A stretch of DNA of 50,127 nucleotides from an uncultured Streptococcus sp. Its GTDB lineage: Bacteria; Bacillota; Bacilli; Lactobacillales; Streptococcaceae. The notes beneath the pieces were generated by a model that saw only the letters and a program-made list of their open reading frames with translations, did not search any database and had not been told where the DNA came from. How positions within the stretch are numbered: the stretch's first letter is position 1; every line of letters starts with the position of its first letter. Positions 33,370 to 42,176 of this stretch are shown in pieces. Both the position numbers and the translations under genes were made by a program. Location: positions 1 through 50,127 of the forward strand of contig CAKQDX010000016.1 in assembly GCA_934229725.1 (NCBI GenBank), given 5' to 3'.

Positions 33370-34134
33370 ATGACTAAAAATGTACTCATTACAGGAGCAA
33401 CATCAGGCATTGGCGAAGCTACGGCGCGTGCTTTTGCCAAAGAGGGGGCTAACTTGATCTTGACAGGGCGCCGTGTAGAGCGCTTAGAAGCTCTAAAAGC
33501 AGAATTTGAAGCGACCTATCCCAATCAAAAAGTTTGGACCTTTGCTCTAGATGTCACTGATATGGATATGGTCAAGGATGTTTGCCAAGCCATTCTCAAA
33601 AGTGTGGGGCAAGTCCATGTCTTGGTCAATAATGCAGGTCTGGCACTAGGTCTCACAGCCTACCAAGACTATGAGGAGTGGGACATGCTGACAATGCTCG
33701 ACACCAATGTCAAGGGCTTGATGATGGTGACACGTCAGATTTTGCCAAGTATGGTAGCTGCCAATGAGGGCCATATCATTAATATGGGCTCTACAGCAGG
33801 CATCTATGCTTATGCAGGCGCTGCTGTTTACTCAGCTACCAAGGCCGCAGTGAAGACCTTTAGCGACGGCCTTCGTATTGACACCATTGCCACAGACATC
33901 AAGGTGACAACCATTCAGCCCGGTATTGTTGAGACCGACTTTTCTCAAGTTCGCTTTCACGGTGACAAGGACAAGGCAGCCAAAGTTTATCAAGGTTTGG
34001 AAGCCCTCCAAGCCCAAGATATTGCGGAGGCAGTCCTCTATGTCACCAAGCAACCACGACGTGTGCAAATTTCAGACATGACCATCATGGCTAACCAACA
34101 AGCTACAGGATTTACCATTCATAGGGAGAAATAA
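33370..34134 (+). CDS. Short-chain dehydrogenase/reductase (YdfG-like)
   Basis: 254 residues from ATG 33370, which is 6 nt after GGAG; three earlier in-frame starts would bury that site. NAD(P)-binding GATSGIG (about 8-14), NNAGLALG and the catalytic YSATK (Tyr154, Lys158). VERLEAL after the second strand and the TGRR basic pair point to NADPH. It resembles YdfG/serine 3-dehydrogenase-type oxidoreductases; the substrate is not known. Follows the lipase-like gene; terminator at 34224-34245. Confidence 0.9.
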   Translation: MTKNVLITGATSGIGEATARAFAKEGANLILTGRRVERLEALKAEFEATYPNQKVWTFALDVTDMDMVKDVCQAILKSVGQVHVLVNNAGLALGLTAYQDYEEWDMLTMLDTNVKGLMMVTRQILPSMVAANEGHIINMGSTAGIYAYAGAAVYSATKAAVKTFSDGLRIDTIATDIKVTTIQPGIVETDFSQVRFHGDKDKAAKVYQGLEALQAQDIAEAVLYVTKQPRRVQISDMTIMANQQATGFTIHREK

Positions 34135-34223
34135 AAGGTTTTCGATAAGCCTTTTCACAGATGGAAAGAGCTATAAAATTTGGTCGCTTACTCGTGTCTA
34201 TATCATTAATTATTGAAATTCTG

Positions 34224-34245
34224 AGCCACTATAGGTGGCTTTTTA
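34224..34245 (+). terminator. Terminator after the SDR gene
   Basis: AGCCAC (34224-34229) pairs with GTGGCT (34235-34240), followed by a T run. It marks the left border of the defence island. Confidence 0.75.
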
Positions 34246-34302
34246 TCATCTTTCTTAACTTTTACGAATAATAAATTTGAATAGCGATATTTAAAAACAA
34301 TA

Positions 34303-34342
34303 ACTTATAAGTATTTACATATAAGTACTTATGAGTTATAAT
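34303..34342 (+). promoter_or_regulatory. Promoter and operator-like palindromes of the first toxin-antitoxin pair
   Basis: TTTACA (34314-34319), 17 nt, TATAAT (34337-34342). Palindromes ACTTATAAGT (34303-34312) and ATAAGTACTTAT (34321-34332) flank and overlap the -35 region and share the core ACTTAT, a likely binding site for the HTH antitoxin. Confidence 0.7.
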
Positions 34343-34360
34343 AAAGAAAGAGAGATTGAT

Positions 34361-34714
34361 ATGTACCCTATTCATTTTTATAAAGATAGAAATGGACATG
34401 AACCTGTAAGAGAGTATATTGAAACATTAGCTATGAATTCAAGTAAAGATTCTCGAATCAAATTACATAAAATTCAAGACTACCTGACTATGTTAAAAAA
34501 TAGAGGAACCATGATTGGTGAACCATTCATTAAACATTTGGAAGGAGATATTTGGGAACTAAGGCCCTTAAGAGATAGAATTTTATTTGCAGCATGGCTA
34601 GATGACGGTTTTATTTTGCTTCATCATTTTGTGAAAAAGACACAAAAGACTCCAAGGCGTGAGCTGATGAAGGCTCAAAAAGCTTTAGATGATATTAGAA
34701 AGCGAGGATTGTAA
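34361..34714 (+). CDS. HigB/Gp49-like toxin of a type II toxin-antitoxin system
   Basis: 117 residues from ATG 34361. An earlier in-frame ATG at 34331 cannot be used, because it lies upstream of the -10 box. The sequence MYPIHFYKDRNGHEPVREYIETL and HLEGDIWELRPLRDRILFAAW with LLHHFVKKTQKTPRREL fits the RelE-like HigB/Gp49 (DUF891) family, ribosome-dependent mRNA interferases. The basic residues of the active region are kept (RPLRDRI, KKTQKTP). Toxin first, antitoxin one base later: the order of higBA. Confidence 0.88.
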   Translation: MYPIHFYKDRNGHEPVREYIETLAMNSSKDSRIKLHKIQDYLTMLKNRGTMIGEPFIKHLEGDIWELRPLRDRILFAAWLDDGFILLHHFVKKTQKTPRRELMKAQKALDDIRKRGL

Positions 34715-34715
34715 G

Positions 34716-35018
34716 ATGACTCCAGAAAAGAATCCAGCAATTGGAAGTAGTTGGGATGATTTACAGAAAACTATTTTCACTAAAGAAGAAATCGCAGCAA
34801 GTGAACTCCGTGTCGCACTGATGCTTGAGATTATTGATGCTCGTAAAAAACAAGGCATTTCTCAAAAGAAACTTGAAGAATTGAGTGGTGTCAAACAACC
34901 TGTTATCGCACGTATGGAGACAGGAAAAACGGCACCTCAGTTAGATACGGTTCTTAAAATACTGGCTAGTCTAGGAAAGACATTGGCAGTAGTCCCACTT
35001 GATTCACATGTGAAGTAA
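34716..35018 (+). CDS. XRE-family antitoxin (HigA-like)
   Basis: 100 residues from ATG 34716, one base after the toxin stop. The HTH is at about 43-95 (ARKKQGISQKKLEELSGVKQPVIARMETGKTAPQLDTVLKILASLGKTL). It should neutralise the HigB-type toxin and repress the promoter at 34314. Ends before a terminator at 35076-35099 and the hsdR promoter. Confidence 0.88.
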   Translation: MTPEKNPAIGSSWDDLQKTIFTKEEIAASELRVALMLEIIDARKKQGISQKKLEELSGVKQPVIARMETGKTAPQLDTVLKILASLGKTLAVVPLDSHVK

Positions 35019-35075
35019 GTTTAGGAAAGATAATGTATCTTCATAACAATTATGATTTGCTATTTTAAAACGATT

Positions 35076-35099
35076 AACACGGACTTCCCGTGTTTTTTT
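35076..35099 (+). terminator. Terminator between the toxin-antitoxin pair and hsdR
   Basis: AACACGG pairs with CCGTGTT around ACTTC, followed by a T run to 35099. Confidence 0.85.
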
Positions 35100-35138
35100 G
35101 TTTGAATTTTCCCAAAACTATGAAAGAAACCGTGAAAA

Positions 35139-35147
35139 TGCTATAAT
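35139..35147 (+). promoter_or_regulatory. Extended -10 promoter of hsdR
   Basis: TGCTATAAT (35139-35147), with a poor -35. AAAGGA precedes the ATG at 35182. Confidence 0.6.
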
Positions 35148-35181
35148 GTAAGGGATTACGACAATGTTGAAAGGATAAGTC

Positions 35182-38172
35182 ATGCCAGCAGTTACTCCAG
35201 AACTTGAGATAGAACGTCAATTAATCGAGCAATTAACCTCTGGTGAGAGCCAGTGGACCTATCGCCCAGACTTAAAAAACGAAGGTCAATTATGGGACAA
35301 TTTTTTTGAGAAGTTAGCGCAAAATAACGTTGCCCTACTCGCTGACCATCCCTTGACTGAGCAGGAGAAGCGCCAAATCAAGAACCAGCTTAACTTCATT
35401 AACTATTATGAAGCTGCTAAGTGGTTGGCGGGTGAAAATGGTATTGCTAAAGTCGAGGTACAGCGTGAAGATGCTAGCCTTGGGACTATCCGACTTTCTG
35501 TCATCTGGCGTGACAATATTGCAGCTGGAAAATCCAGTTACGAAGTAGTCAATCAAGTAGAACGTGACAAGGCTTATCCACAAGATCAGGACCGTCGTTT
35601 AGATACGACGCTGATGATTAATGGACTCCCTCTTATCCATATCGAGCTCAAGAGTCCTCGTGTGGCTTTTTTGGATGCCTTTCATCAAATCAAAAAATAT
35701 GACCGTGAAGGTAAGTTACGTGGCATCTATTCTGCCCTTCAGATGTTTGTTGTGACTAATAAGGTTGACACACGTTATATCGCAGCTGCAAGAGAGGATA
35801 AGCTCAATAAACAATTCTTGACATCTTGGGTGGATAAAGATAATAAACCCATGACCAGTCTCATGGACTTTGCTCATGAGGTCCTGTCTATTCCACGTGC
35901 TCATCAGATGGTGATGCAGTATTCCGTCATTGATGATAGTAAAAAAGCTCTCATCCTCTTACGTCCCTATCAAATCCATGCCATCGAGTCTGTTCAAGAT
36001 GCCTCTCGCCGACAGGAATCAGGCTATATCTGGCATACCACAGGTTCTGGTAAGACCCTAACCTCCTACAAGGTGGCTCGCAACCTCTTGCAGATTCCAG
36101 CCATTCAAAAGACGATTTTCGTCGTGGACCGTAGGGACCTTGACCAGCAGACGACGTCATCTTTTCTTTCCTACGCCGCTAATGATGTCATCGATATCGA
36201 CGAAACAGACAATACCCATGATTTGGTTAAGCGTTTGGCAGGAAATGATAAGCGAGTGATTGTGACGACTATCCAGAAAATCACGACCATGATGCGCAAG
36301 TTCCAAGAAGGTAAATATCAAAAGGATTCGGAGAAAATCAAGGATCTTCGTGTGGCTTTTGTTGTGGATGAATGTCACCGTGCGGTCACGCCTCAGACGC
36401 AAAAAGACATCAAGGGCTTTTTCCACAATTCGCTCTGGTATGGCTTTACAGGCACACCTATTTTCAAGGAAAATAAACGCAAGCAATTAGGTGATTTGGC
36501 ACAAACCACCCACCAACAATATGGCGAACGCCTTCATGAGTATACGGTTAAAGAAGCCATACATGACGGGGCAGTTCTGGGATTCAAAGTGGACTATCGT
36601 AATACCATTATTTCGCCGATTCCTGAAGAGGACCTTCCTGACTCTGTCTATGAAGATAAAGAACACATGCTAGAAGTCTTGGATGCTATCCTAAACAAAA
36701 GTTATCAACAGTTGGGCTTTCCAAATGGTGAGGGTAAGACCTACGAGGCTATCTTAACCGTTAAGTCTATTCCACAAGCTCAGGCCTATTACAATCTGCT
36801 CAAGAGTATCAAGGCAGGACAGGAACGTGTCAAGGTGTCAGAGCGGGTTAAGCGCGTGCTACCTGATTTTCCAAAGGTGACAGTCACTTACTCAGTGTCG
36901 GAAAATGAAGAAGAATCTATCGGTTACCAAGAGCACATGAAGCAGGTCATGGACGATTACAATCAAGAGTATGGGACTCATTTTAATATGGCTGATTTGC
37001 GTGGCTTTAACACGGATATCAATAATCGTTTAGCTAGAAAGTTAGACAAATACATTCCTCGTAAAGAGCAGTTGGATTTGGTTATCGTCGTTGACCGTCT
37101 TTTGACCGGTTTTGATGCCCCGTGTCTGTCTACTCTCTTTATCGACCGTAAGCCCATGCGTCCACAGGATTTGATTCAAGCCTTTAGTCGCACCAACCGC
37201 ATTTTTGACAGTAAAAAGCGTTATGGCCATATCATCACCTTCCAAAGACCAGAGGCCTTTAAAGAGGCCGTGGATAACGCCCTTAAGCTCTACTCAAACG
37301 GTGGTGAAAATGATGTCACTGCCCCAGATTGGGCAGAAGAAAAAGCCAACTTCATCCAAGCCTGGATAGACTTTCAAGTAAAAGTGGAAGATGTGGAAAA
37401 CTATATCATTACGATTGAGCAGGCTACTAGCCCACAACTCCGCCGCATTGCCAAGGCCTACCAAACCTTTGACAAGTATCTGGCATCTATCCGTGTCTAT
37501 AGCGAATACGATGAAGCGGCTATCTATGCGGAGACTGGACTATCAGATGAAAAGCTTGAAACCTATCTAGGAATCTATCAAAATATCCTAGCAGAGCTCA
37601 AAAGTAGAGCCGAAGACGATGGAGATGATAATCTCTTTGATATCCACTACGAACTGGAATCCGTCCAAGTCGACGAGATTAACTATGCTTACATTCTTAC
37701 CTTGATTCAAAGTATGATTCAGCAGGAAGAAGATAGTCCACAGGCCCTCAGCGACAAGGATATCGAAACGGTTGATAACTATATCCAGAGTTTGGAACGC
37801 ACCAATCCTAAACTAGCCGAAATCATCCGCAATCTGTGGAAAGAAGTCCAAGCCAATCCTAAAGATTACCAAGGACAATCTATCACTGGTGTCTTGGACA
37901 GCATGATTGAAGCCATCATCGACGACCATCTCAAACGCTTTGCCAGAGAATGGTATGTCGGACTCGATGAACTTCGTTACTATGTCCAACACTACCGTAA
38001 GGGTGCTAAGAAACAATCCGGCGAAAGTCAGCTCACCAAGAGCCAACGCTACAAAGACTACAAAGCCGAAACCGCTGATGCCCTCAACCCGCTCAGCTAC
38101 AAAAAACACATCAAAGAAGCCTACACCAAACTCATTGAAGAAGTGATTGAACCATTGAGAGTGGGGAGGTAA
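35182..38172 (+). CDS. hsdR: Type I restriction enzyme, restriction subunit HsdR
   Basis: 996 residues, normal size. The motor and nuclease subunit of a type I restriction enzyme. PD-(D/E)XK nuclease at the N-terminus (LDTTLMINGLPLIHIELKSP, with the catalytic ELK), then helicase domains: Walker A HTTGSGKT (about 286-293), VVDECHRA (DECH box) and QAFSRTNRI (motif VI). The C-terminal part binds the methylase. GC and codon use resemble the neighbouring chromosome. The cognate hsdS and hsdM are 4 kb and 8 kb downstream, separated by other genes. HsdR cleaves unmethylated DNA only in complex with HsdM and HsdS. Confidence 0.97.
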   Translation: MPAVTPELEIERQLIEQLTSGESQWTYRPDLKNEGQLWDNFFEKLAQNNVALLADHPLTEQEKRQIKNQLNFINYYEAAKWLAGENGIAKVEVQREDASLGTIRLSVIWRDNIAAGKSSYEVVNQVERDKAYPQDQDRRLDTTLMINGLPLIHIELKSPRVAFLDAFHQIKKYDREGKLRGIYSALQMFVVTNKVDTRYIAAAREDKLNKQFLTSWVDKDNKPMTSLMDFAHEVLSIPRAHQMVMQYSVIDDSKKALILLRPYQIHAIESVQDASRRQESGYIWHTTGSGKTLTSYKVARNLLQIPAIQKTIFVVDRRDLDQQTTSSFLSYAANDVIDIDETDNTHDLVKRLAGNDKRVIVTTIQKITTMMRKFQEGKYQKDSEKIKDLRVAFVVDECHRAVTPQTQKDIKGFFHNSLWYGFTGTPIFKENKRKQLGDLAQTTHQQYGERLHEYTVKEAIHDGAVLGFKVDYRNTIISPIPEEDLPDSVYEDKEHMLEVLDAILNKSYQQLGFPNGEGKTYEAILTVKSIPQAQAYYNLLKSIKAGQERVKVSERVKRVLPDFPKVTVTYSVSENEEESIGYQEHMKQVMDDYNQEYGTHFNMADLRGFNTDINNRLARKLDKYIPRKEQLDLVIVVDRLLTGFDAPCLSTLFIDRKPMRPQDLIQAFSRTNRIFDSKKRYGHIITFQRPEAFKEAVDNALKLYSNGGENDVTAPDWAEEKANFIQAWIDFQVKVEDVENYIITIEQATSPQLRRIAKAYQTFDKYLASIRVYSEYDEAAIYAETGLSDEKLETYLGIYQNILAELKSRAEDDGDDNLFDIHYELESVQVDEINYAYILTLIQSMIQQEEDSPQALSDKDIETVDNYIQSLERTNPKLAEIIRNLWKEVQANPKDYQGQSITGVLDSMIEAIIDDHLKRFAREWYVGLDELRYYVQHYRKGAKKQSGESQLTKSQRYKDYKAETADALNPLSYKKHIKEAYTKLIEEVIEPLRVGR

Positions 38173-38190
38173 GTAGTTTTGGAGAAAAGT

Positions 38191-38736
38191 ATGAATTGGA
38201 CTACCATTTTTGCAGGAATCGCAGCATTTGTTTCTATTGTAAATGTTTTTGTAACTATTAGAAATAATAAGGCTCAAATACAAGCCCAGATTATCTCAAG
38301 TTCTCGTGTTCAGTGGATTAAGGAAGTTAGAGAAATCTACTCGAATTTTATTAAATTAAGTACAGAGTTTCATAATGAATTATTGTTTTTAAGCGTTTGT
38401 GATAACGAAGAAAATTTTGAAAAAAATTTTAATATGTTGAGGGGGAATTTGTGGTCAAGTTATTATCAATTGATTTCTTATTTTCCCCAAAAAGACAGTG
38501 ATGGAAGAAACTCCGAGATTGTAAGCATATTTAATGAATTAGTTAATTTTTTGGAAGAAAAGTTAGAGCATTCTTATAAAGATATCACTTTTTCGGAGTT
38601 TGTACCAAGTTTTCAGGAATTGCAAAGATATGATGTGCCTGAACAATATAAAGCCATGCTGGACATGGTTTCTGATGAATTTTCTTGTTATATGAAAGCG
38701 GAATGGGTGAAAGCAAAATTAGAGGTGGATAACTAA
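38191..38736 (+). CDS. Small membrane protein of unknown function in the restriction locus
   Basis: 181 residues from ATG 38191, which follows GGAG by six bases; a TTG four codons earlier overlaps that site. An N-terminal helix (about 4-26, IFAGIAAFVSIVNVFVTIRNN) anchors it, followed by a cytoplasmic helical domain with SSSRVQWIKEVREIYSNFIKL. Such single-helix proteins with a W-I-(K/Q)-x-V-R pattern are often found near defence genes; I know no proven function. AT-rich codons unlike hsdR, so acquired separately. A perfect palindrome terminator follows. Confidence 0.75.
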   Translation: MNWTTIFAGIAAFVSIVNVFVTIRNNKAQIQAQIISSSRVQWIKEVREIYSNFIKLSTEFHNELLFLSVCDNEENFEKNFNMLRGNLWSSYYQLISYFPQKDSDGRNSEIVSIFNELVNFLEEKLEHSYKDITFSEFVPSFQELQRYDVPEQYKAMLDMVSDEFSCYMKAEWVKAKLEVDN

Positions 38737-38761
38737 TTTAAGTTTTCTAAGCTATAAAATG

Positions 38762-38790
38762 AGAGGTGTTGTACAACACCTCTTATTTTT
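38762..38790 (+). terminator. Perfect palindrome terminator before ietA
   Basis: 22-bp perfect palindrome (38762-38783, half-site AGAGGTGTTGT), followed by TATTTTT. It ends hsdR transcripts upstream of the ietA promoter. Confidence 0.85.
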
Positions 38791-38807
38791 ACTGATTTGT
38801 CCCTACA

Positions 38808-38836
38808 TTGATATTTTTGTCCCACAATGTTATAAT
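38808..38836 (+). promoter_or_regulatory. Promoter of ietA-ietS
   Basis: TTGATA (38808-38813), 17 nt, TATAAT (38831-38836), about 30 nt before the ietA ATG, with GGAGG in between. This gives the cargo genes their own transcription start. Confidence 0.85.
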
Positions 38837-38866
38837 CGGTTTAGTATTTTAAATGGAGGTCTAGCA

Positions 38867-39910
38867 ATGAAAAAAAAGCAAGTGATTAACTTAATTAAGT
38901 ATTTTACAGAGAAGAATGAGTCTGGATTTAGGACAGAAGCATATGAGATAGCAAAATCTTTTGATAAAAATGGAGACTATCAGTTAGCTGAATATATAAT
39001 GGCATTACTCTCAGATGCTAATACTTTTGTTCCACAAATGAATGAAGAAGATATTGAATCGTTAAGGAAGGTATCACTGCTAAATTTAGAATCATTGCCT
39101 TTGCCAGAACCTATCTCTAAAGATGTGATTGGAATCGTGAATGCTGTTCGGAGGAATATTGGAGTAAATAAGTTTCTTTTTGAAGGGGCACCAGGGACTG
39201 GGAAGACAGAGACAACAAAACAAATAACTCGCTTATTGGAACGAGAACTTTATATTGTAGATTTTGAAACAATAGTTGATAGTAAATTAGGACAAACATC
39301 AAAGAATATTGCTTCACTCTTTAAGGAAATAAATAGTTTTTCTAAACCAAACAGAGTAGTTATATTGTTTGATGAAATAGATGCTATCGCTTTGAATAGA
39401 TTAGATACCAATGATTTGAGAGAAATGGGGAGAGCAACTTCTGCGATATTGAAGGGAATCGACTCACTAAACGATGAGGTTGTTTTAATTGCCACGACTA
39501 ATCTGTTTGATGTTTTTGATAAGGCTTTAATAAGACGTTTTGATGCGGTAATTAATTTTAATAATTATAGTCAAGATGATTTATTGGATATTTCGAATGT
39601 TTTAATGAGTGATATTTTAAAAGATTTTAAACAATCTGGGAAAAATAGTAAATTATTGAAAAAGATTATCTCTCTGATGAAACCAATTCCTTATCCAGGT
39701 GAACTGAAGAATATCTTAAAAAGTGCAGTGGCTTTTAGCAGTTTAACTGATAAATACGATTATTTGAGGCGGATCTTTACAAATGCATATAAATCGATAG
39801 ATGAAGTTTCAATTGAAGAATTAAGAGAGCTTGGTTTTACAGTACGTGAAATAGAAATTTTGAAAGGTATTTCAAAAAGTCAGGTTTCAAGAGAGTTAAA
39901 AGGATGTTAA
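38867..39910 (+). CDS. ietA: AAA ATPase of an IetAS-type system
   Basis: 347 residues from ATG 38867, chosen by GGAGG and the promoter position; an upstream extension would lie in the terminator and promoter. AAA domain: Walker A GAPGTGKT (about 107-114), Walker B VILFDEIDAI (Asp169-Glu170), sensor-1 LIATTNLFD and arginine finger candidate ALIRRFDAVI. The N-terminal 100 residues are helical. It is followed at 3 bp by a subtilisin-like protease gene. That gene pair matches IetA/IetS, described as plasmid-incompatibility and phage-defence proteins. The identification rests on architecture; ATPase-driven substrate delivery to the protease is my inference. Confidence 0.85.
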   Translation: MKKKQVINLIKYFTEKNESGFRTEAYEIAKSFDKNGDYQLAEYIMALLSDANTFVPQMNEEDIESLRKVSLLNLESLPLPEPISKDVIGIVNAVRRNIGVNKFLFEGAPGTGKTETTKQITRLLERELYIVDFETIVDSKLGQTSKNIASLFKEINSFSKPNRVVILFDEIDAIALNRLDTNDLREMGRATSAILKGIDSLNDEVVLIATTNLFDVFDKALIRRFDAVINFNNYSQDDLLDISNVLMSDILKDFKQSGKNSKLLKKIISLMKPIPYPGELKNILKSAVAFSSLTDKYDYLRRIFTNAYKSIDEVSIEELRELGFTVREIEILKGISKSQVSRELKGC

Positions 39911-39913
39911 AGA

Positions 39914-42139
39914 ATGAATGAATTATTGCAATTAAAGGGACGTTTTGAGCAAAAATCAAGTAGTGGTCGACCAGGTTCTCCAAAGTTGTTGGCAAATCAA
40001 ATTGTGAGTGAAAAAAAAATATTGAAATTAAAAAAAGAGCTCGAAGAACTTAAGGAATATTGGTTAAATATCTCATATTTTGAAGGAGCTTTAATTTCAG
40101 TAACTTATGTTGATGTTGTTGCAAAAAGTAGAAGAATGAGAGAACTATTTAAAAAAAATAGTAGAATTCAACCAAATGATTGCGTCGTTGGAGCTAAATT
40201 TATTGATAAAACTTCTACAGAGAAGCAACATGTTATTACTTATTACATAGATTTAGATGTTTTGGATGAATCGATTAATACTTTGAATATAGTTGCATCA
40301 TTACTTATAAAAGATTTTAATGGAGAAATTTCTACAGAAAAATTAAATTCGATTAGTGATAGGACAGAAAAATACGAACCAGGAATAATAGCTAGAACAA
40401 AATTTTTACAAGCTATTGTAGACATTAGTTCGATTGAAAATTTTGCAATACCCAAAAATGAACTTGATGAACTAAAAACATCAATTATTAGTATCTTTGA
40501 TACCAAAGTACCTACAAGTGAATTGTTAAAGAGGGTTGGTTTGAATGTTCCTGATTACAGAGTGATTGATGAGACAACGATATTATTGACTCCGGATCAG
40601 TTAGAAATTTTAAATGAAAAGGCTCCTTATCTGATTTCTATGGCTACTACAGATTTATCGAAATTGGATACTCAGAATTTTGAGATTTTTGATAGCGGGC
40701 ACAGAATGACAATTCCTTCACCTGTTGATGAACCGGTAGTCGGAGTTATTGATACTATGTTTGATAGTAGTGTTTATTTTTCCGAATGGGTGACATTTCA
40801 AGATAAAGTAAATGCCGATATTCCAATTGATTCAACTGATTATGAACATGGCACAGCTGTATCTTCGTTAATTGTTGACGGTTCTTCAATTAATCCAGAA
40901 TTAGATGATGGATGTGGCCGTTTTAGAGTTAAACATTTTGGAGTTGCAAGGGGTAGTAAGTTTAGTTCATTTTCTATACTTAAGTCAATTAAAGAAATAG
41001 TAGCAGAGAATAGAGATATTAAGGTATGGAATTTATCATTAGGTTCAGCGTTAGAAATTCAAAAAAATTTTATTTCTCCAGAAGCTGCTTTGTTAGATAA
41101 AATACAATATGAATTTGATGTTATATTTGTGATAGCGGGAACAAATAAAAGAGTGAGCGATAAAGCTAGAATGAAAATTGGGGCACCAGCAGATTCAATA
41201 AATTCTCTAGTTGTGAATGCCGTTAATAAGGATAATAAACCAGCGACATATTCCAGAGAAGGTAAAGTGTTGTCCTTCTTTAATAAACCTGACATTTCTT
41301 ATTTTGGAGGGGATGGGAAAAACAAAATAAGAGTTTGTATGCCTACAGGAGAATATTTTGTAGCAGGAACATCTTTTGCGGCACCTTGGATTACTAGAAA
41401 AATAGCATATTTAATCCATAAGATAGGGTTAAGTAGGGAAGTGGCAAAAGCTTTAATTATTGATTCTGCAATATCATGGTCAAAACCAAATAGTTCCATG
41501 AATTTAATTGGGTATGGTGTAGTACCTCAAAGAATTGAAGATGTGCTTAACGCCCAAGATGATGAGATTAAGTTTGTTATATCTGGAGAATCAATCATGT
41601 TTGATACATACAATTATAATCTTCCAGTGCCTGTTGTTGATGATAAGCACCCTTACATAGCTAAAGCAACGTTGTGTTATTTTCCCAAGTGTTCTAGGAA
41701 CCAAGGAGTTGATTATACAAATACAGAATTGGATATTTATTTTGGTAGACTTAATGGACAGAAGATAATTACTGTAAATGATAATAAACAAAATGATAAT
41801 GTGTCTCTTTCTGAAACAGATGCTCGAGGATTATATAGAAAATGGGATAATATCAAATCAATTATAGAGTACGTCAAGCCAAATGGGAGAGCTAAGAAGG
41901 CATATGGTGATGGTTTGTGGGGCTTTAGTCTTAAAACTAAGGAGCGACTTAACAATGGTGATGGGAGAGAACTTAGGTTTGGAATAGTTGTAACACTGAA
42001 AGAAATGAAAGGGATAAATAGGATTTCTGATTTCATTAGTCAATGTTCTATGCGTGGTTGGCTTGTGAATAGAATTGACATTCAAGAAATGATTGACATT
42101 TACAATGTTGCTGAGGGAGAAATTAATTTTGAAGATTAA
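39914..42139 (+). CDS. ietS: Subtilisin-like serine protease of an IetAS-type system
   Basis: 741 residues. S8 protease domain in the middle: Asp280 (GVIDTMFD), His312 (EHGTAVSSLI), Ser487 (GTSFAAPWITRKI). The expected oxyanion asparagine segment reads FVIAGTNKRVSD, slightly altered. There is no signal peptide, so it acts in the cytoplasm. The N-terminal 270 residues are a large helical and mixed domain; the C-terminal 180 residues form a beta-rich domain. Very AT-rich coding, unlike hsdR. Proteolysis of a host or phage protein on infection would be a plausible defence action, but is not shown here. It ends 37 bp before hsdS. Confidence 0.85.
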   Translation: MNELLQLKGRFEQKSSSGRPGSPKLLANQIVSEKKILKLKKELEELKEYWLNISYFEGALISVTYVDVVAKSRRMRELFKKNSRIQPNDCVVGAKFIDKTSTEKQHVITYYIDLDVLDESINTLNIVASLLIKDFNGEISTEKLNSISDRTEKYEPGIIARTKFLQAIVDISSIENFAIPKNELDELKTSIISIFDTKVPTSELLKRVGLNVPDYRVIDETTILLTPDQLEILNEKAPYLISMATTDLSKLDTQNFEIFDSGHRMTIPSPVDEPVVGVIDTMFDSSVYFSEWVTFQDKVNADIPIDSTDYEHGTAVSSLIVDGSSINPELDDGCGRFRVKHFGVARGSKFSSFSILKSIKEIVAENRDIKVWNLSLGSALEIQKNFISPEAALLDKIQYEFDVIFVIAGTNKRVSDKARMKIGAPADSINSLVVNAVNKDNKPATYSREGKVLSFFNKPDISYFGGDGKNKIRVCMPTGEYFVAGTSFAAPWITRKIAYLIHKIGLSREVAKALIIDSAISWSKPNSSMNLIGYGVVPQRIEDVLNAQDDEIKFVISGESIMFDTYNYNLPVPVVDDKHPYIAKATLCYFPKCSRNQGVDYTNTELDIYFGRLNGQKIITVNDNKQNDNVSLSETDARGLYRKWDNIKSIIEYVKPNGRAKKAYGDGLWGFSLKTKERLNNGDGRELRFGIVVTLKEMKGINRISDFISQCSMRGWLVNRIDIQEMIDIYNVAEGEINFED

Positions 42140-42176
42140 TTTTATTAAATAAACTTTATGAAGGTTAGATGAAAAT

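Noticed and set aside
38759..38866. N-terminal extension of IetA by 36 residues
   Set aside because: It would begin inside the palindromic terminator and cover the promoter; GGAGG supports the ATG at 38867.
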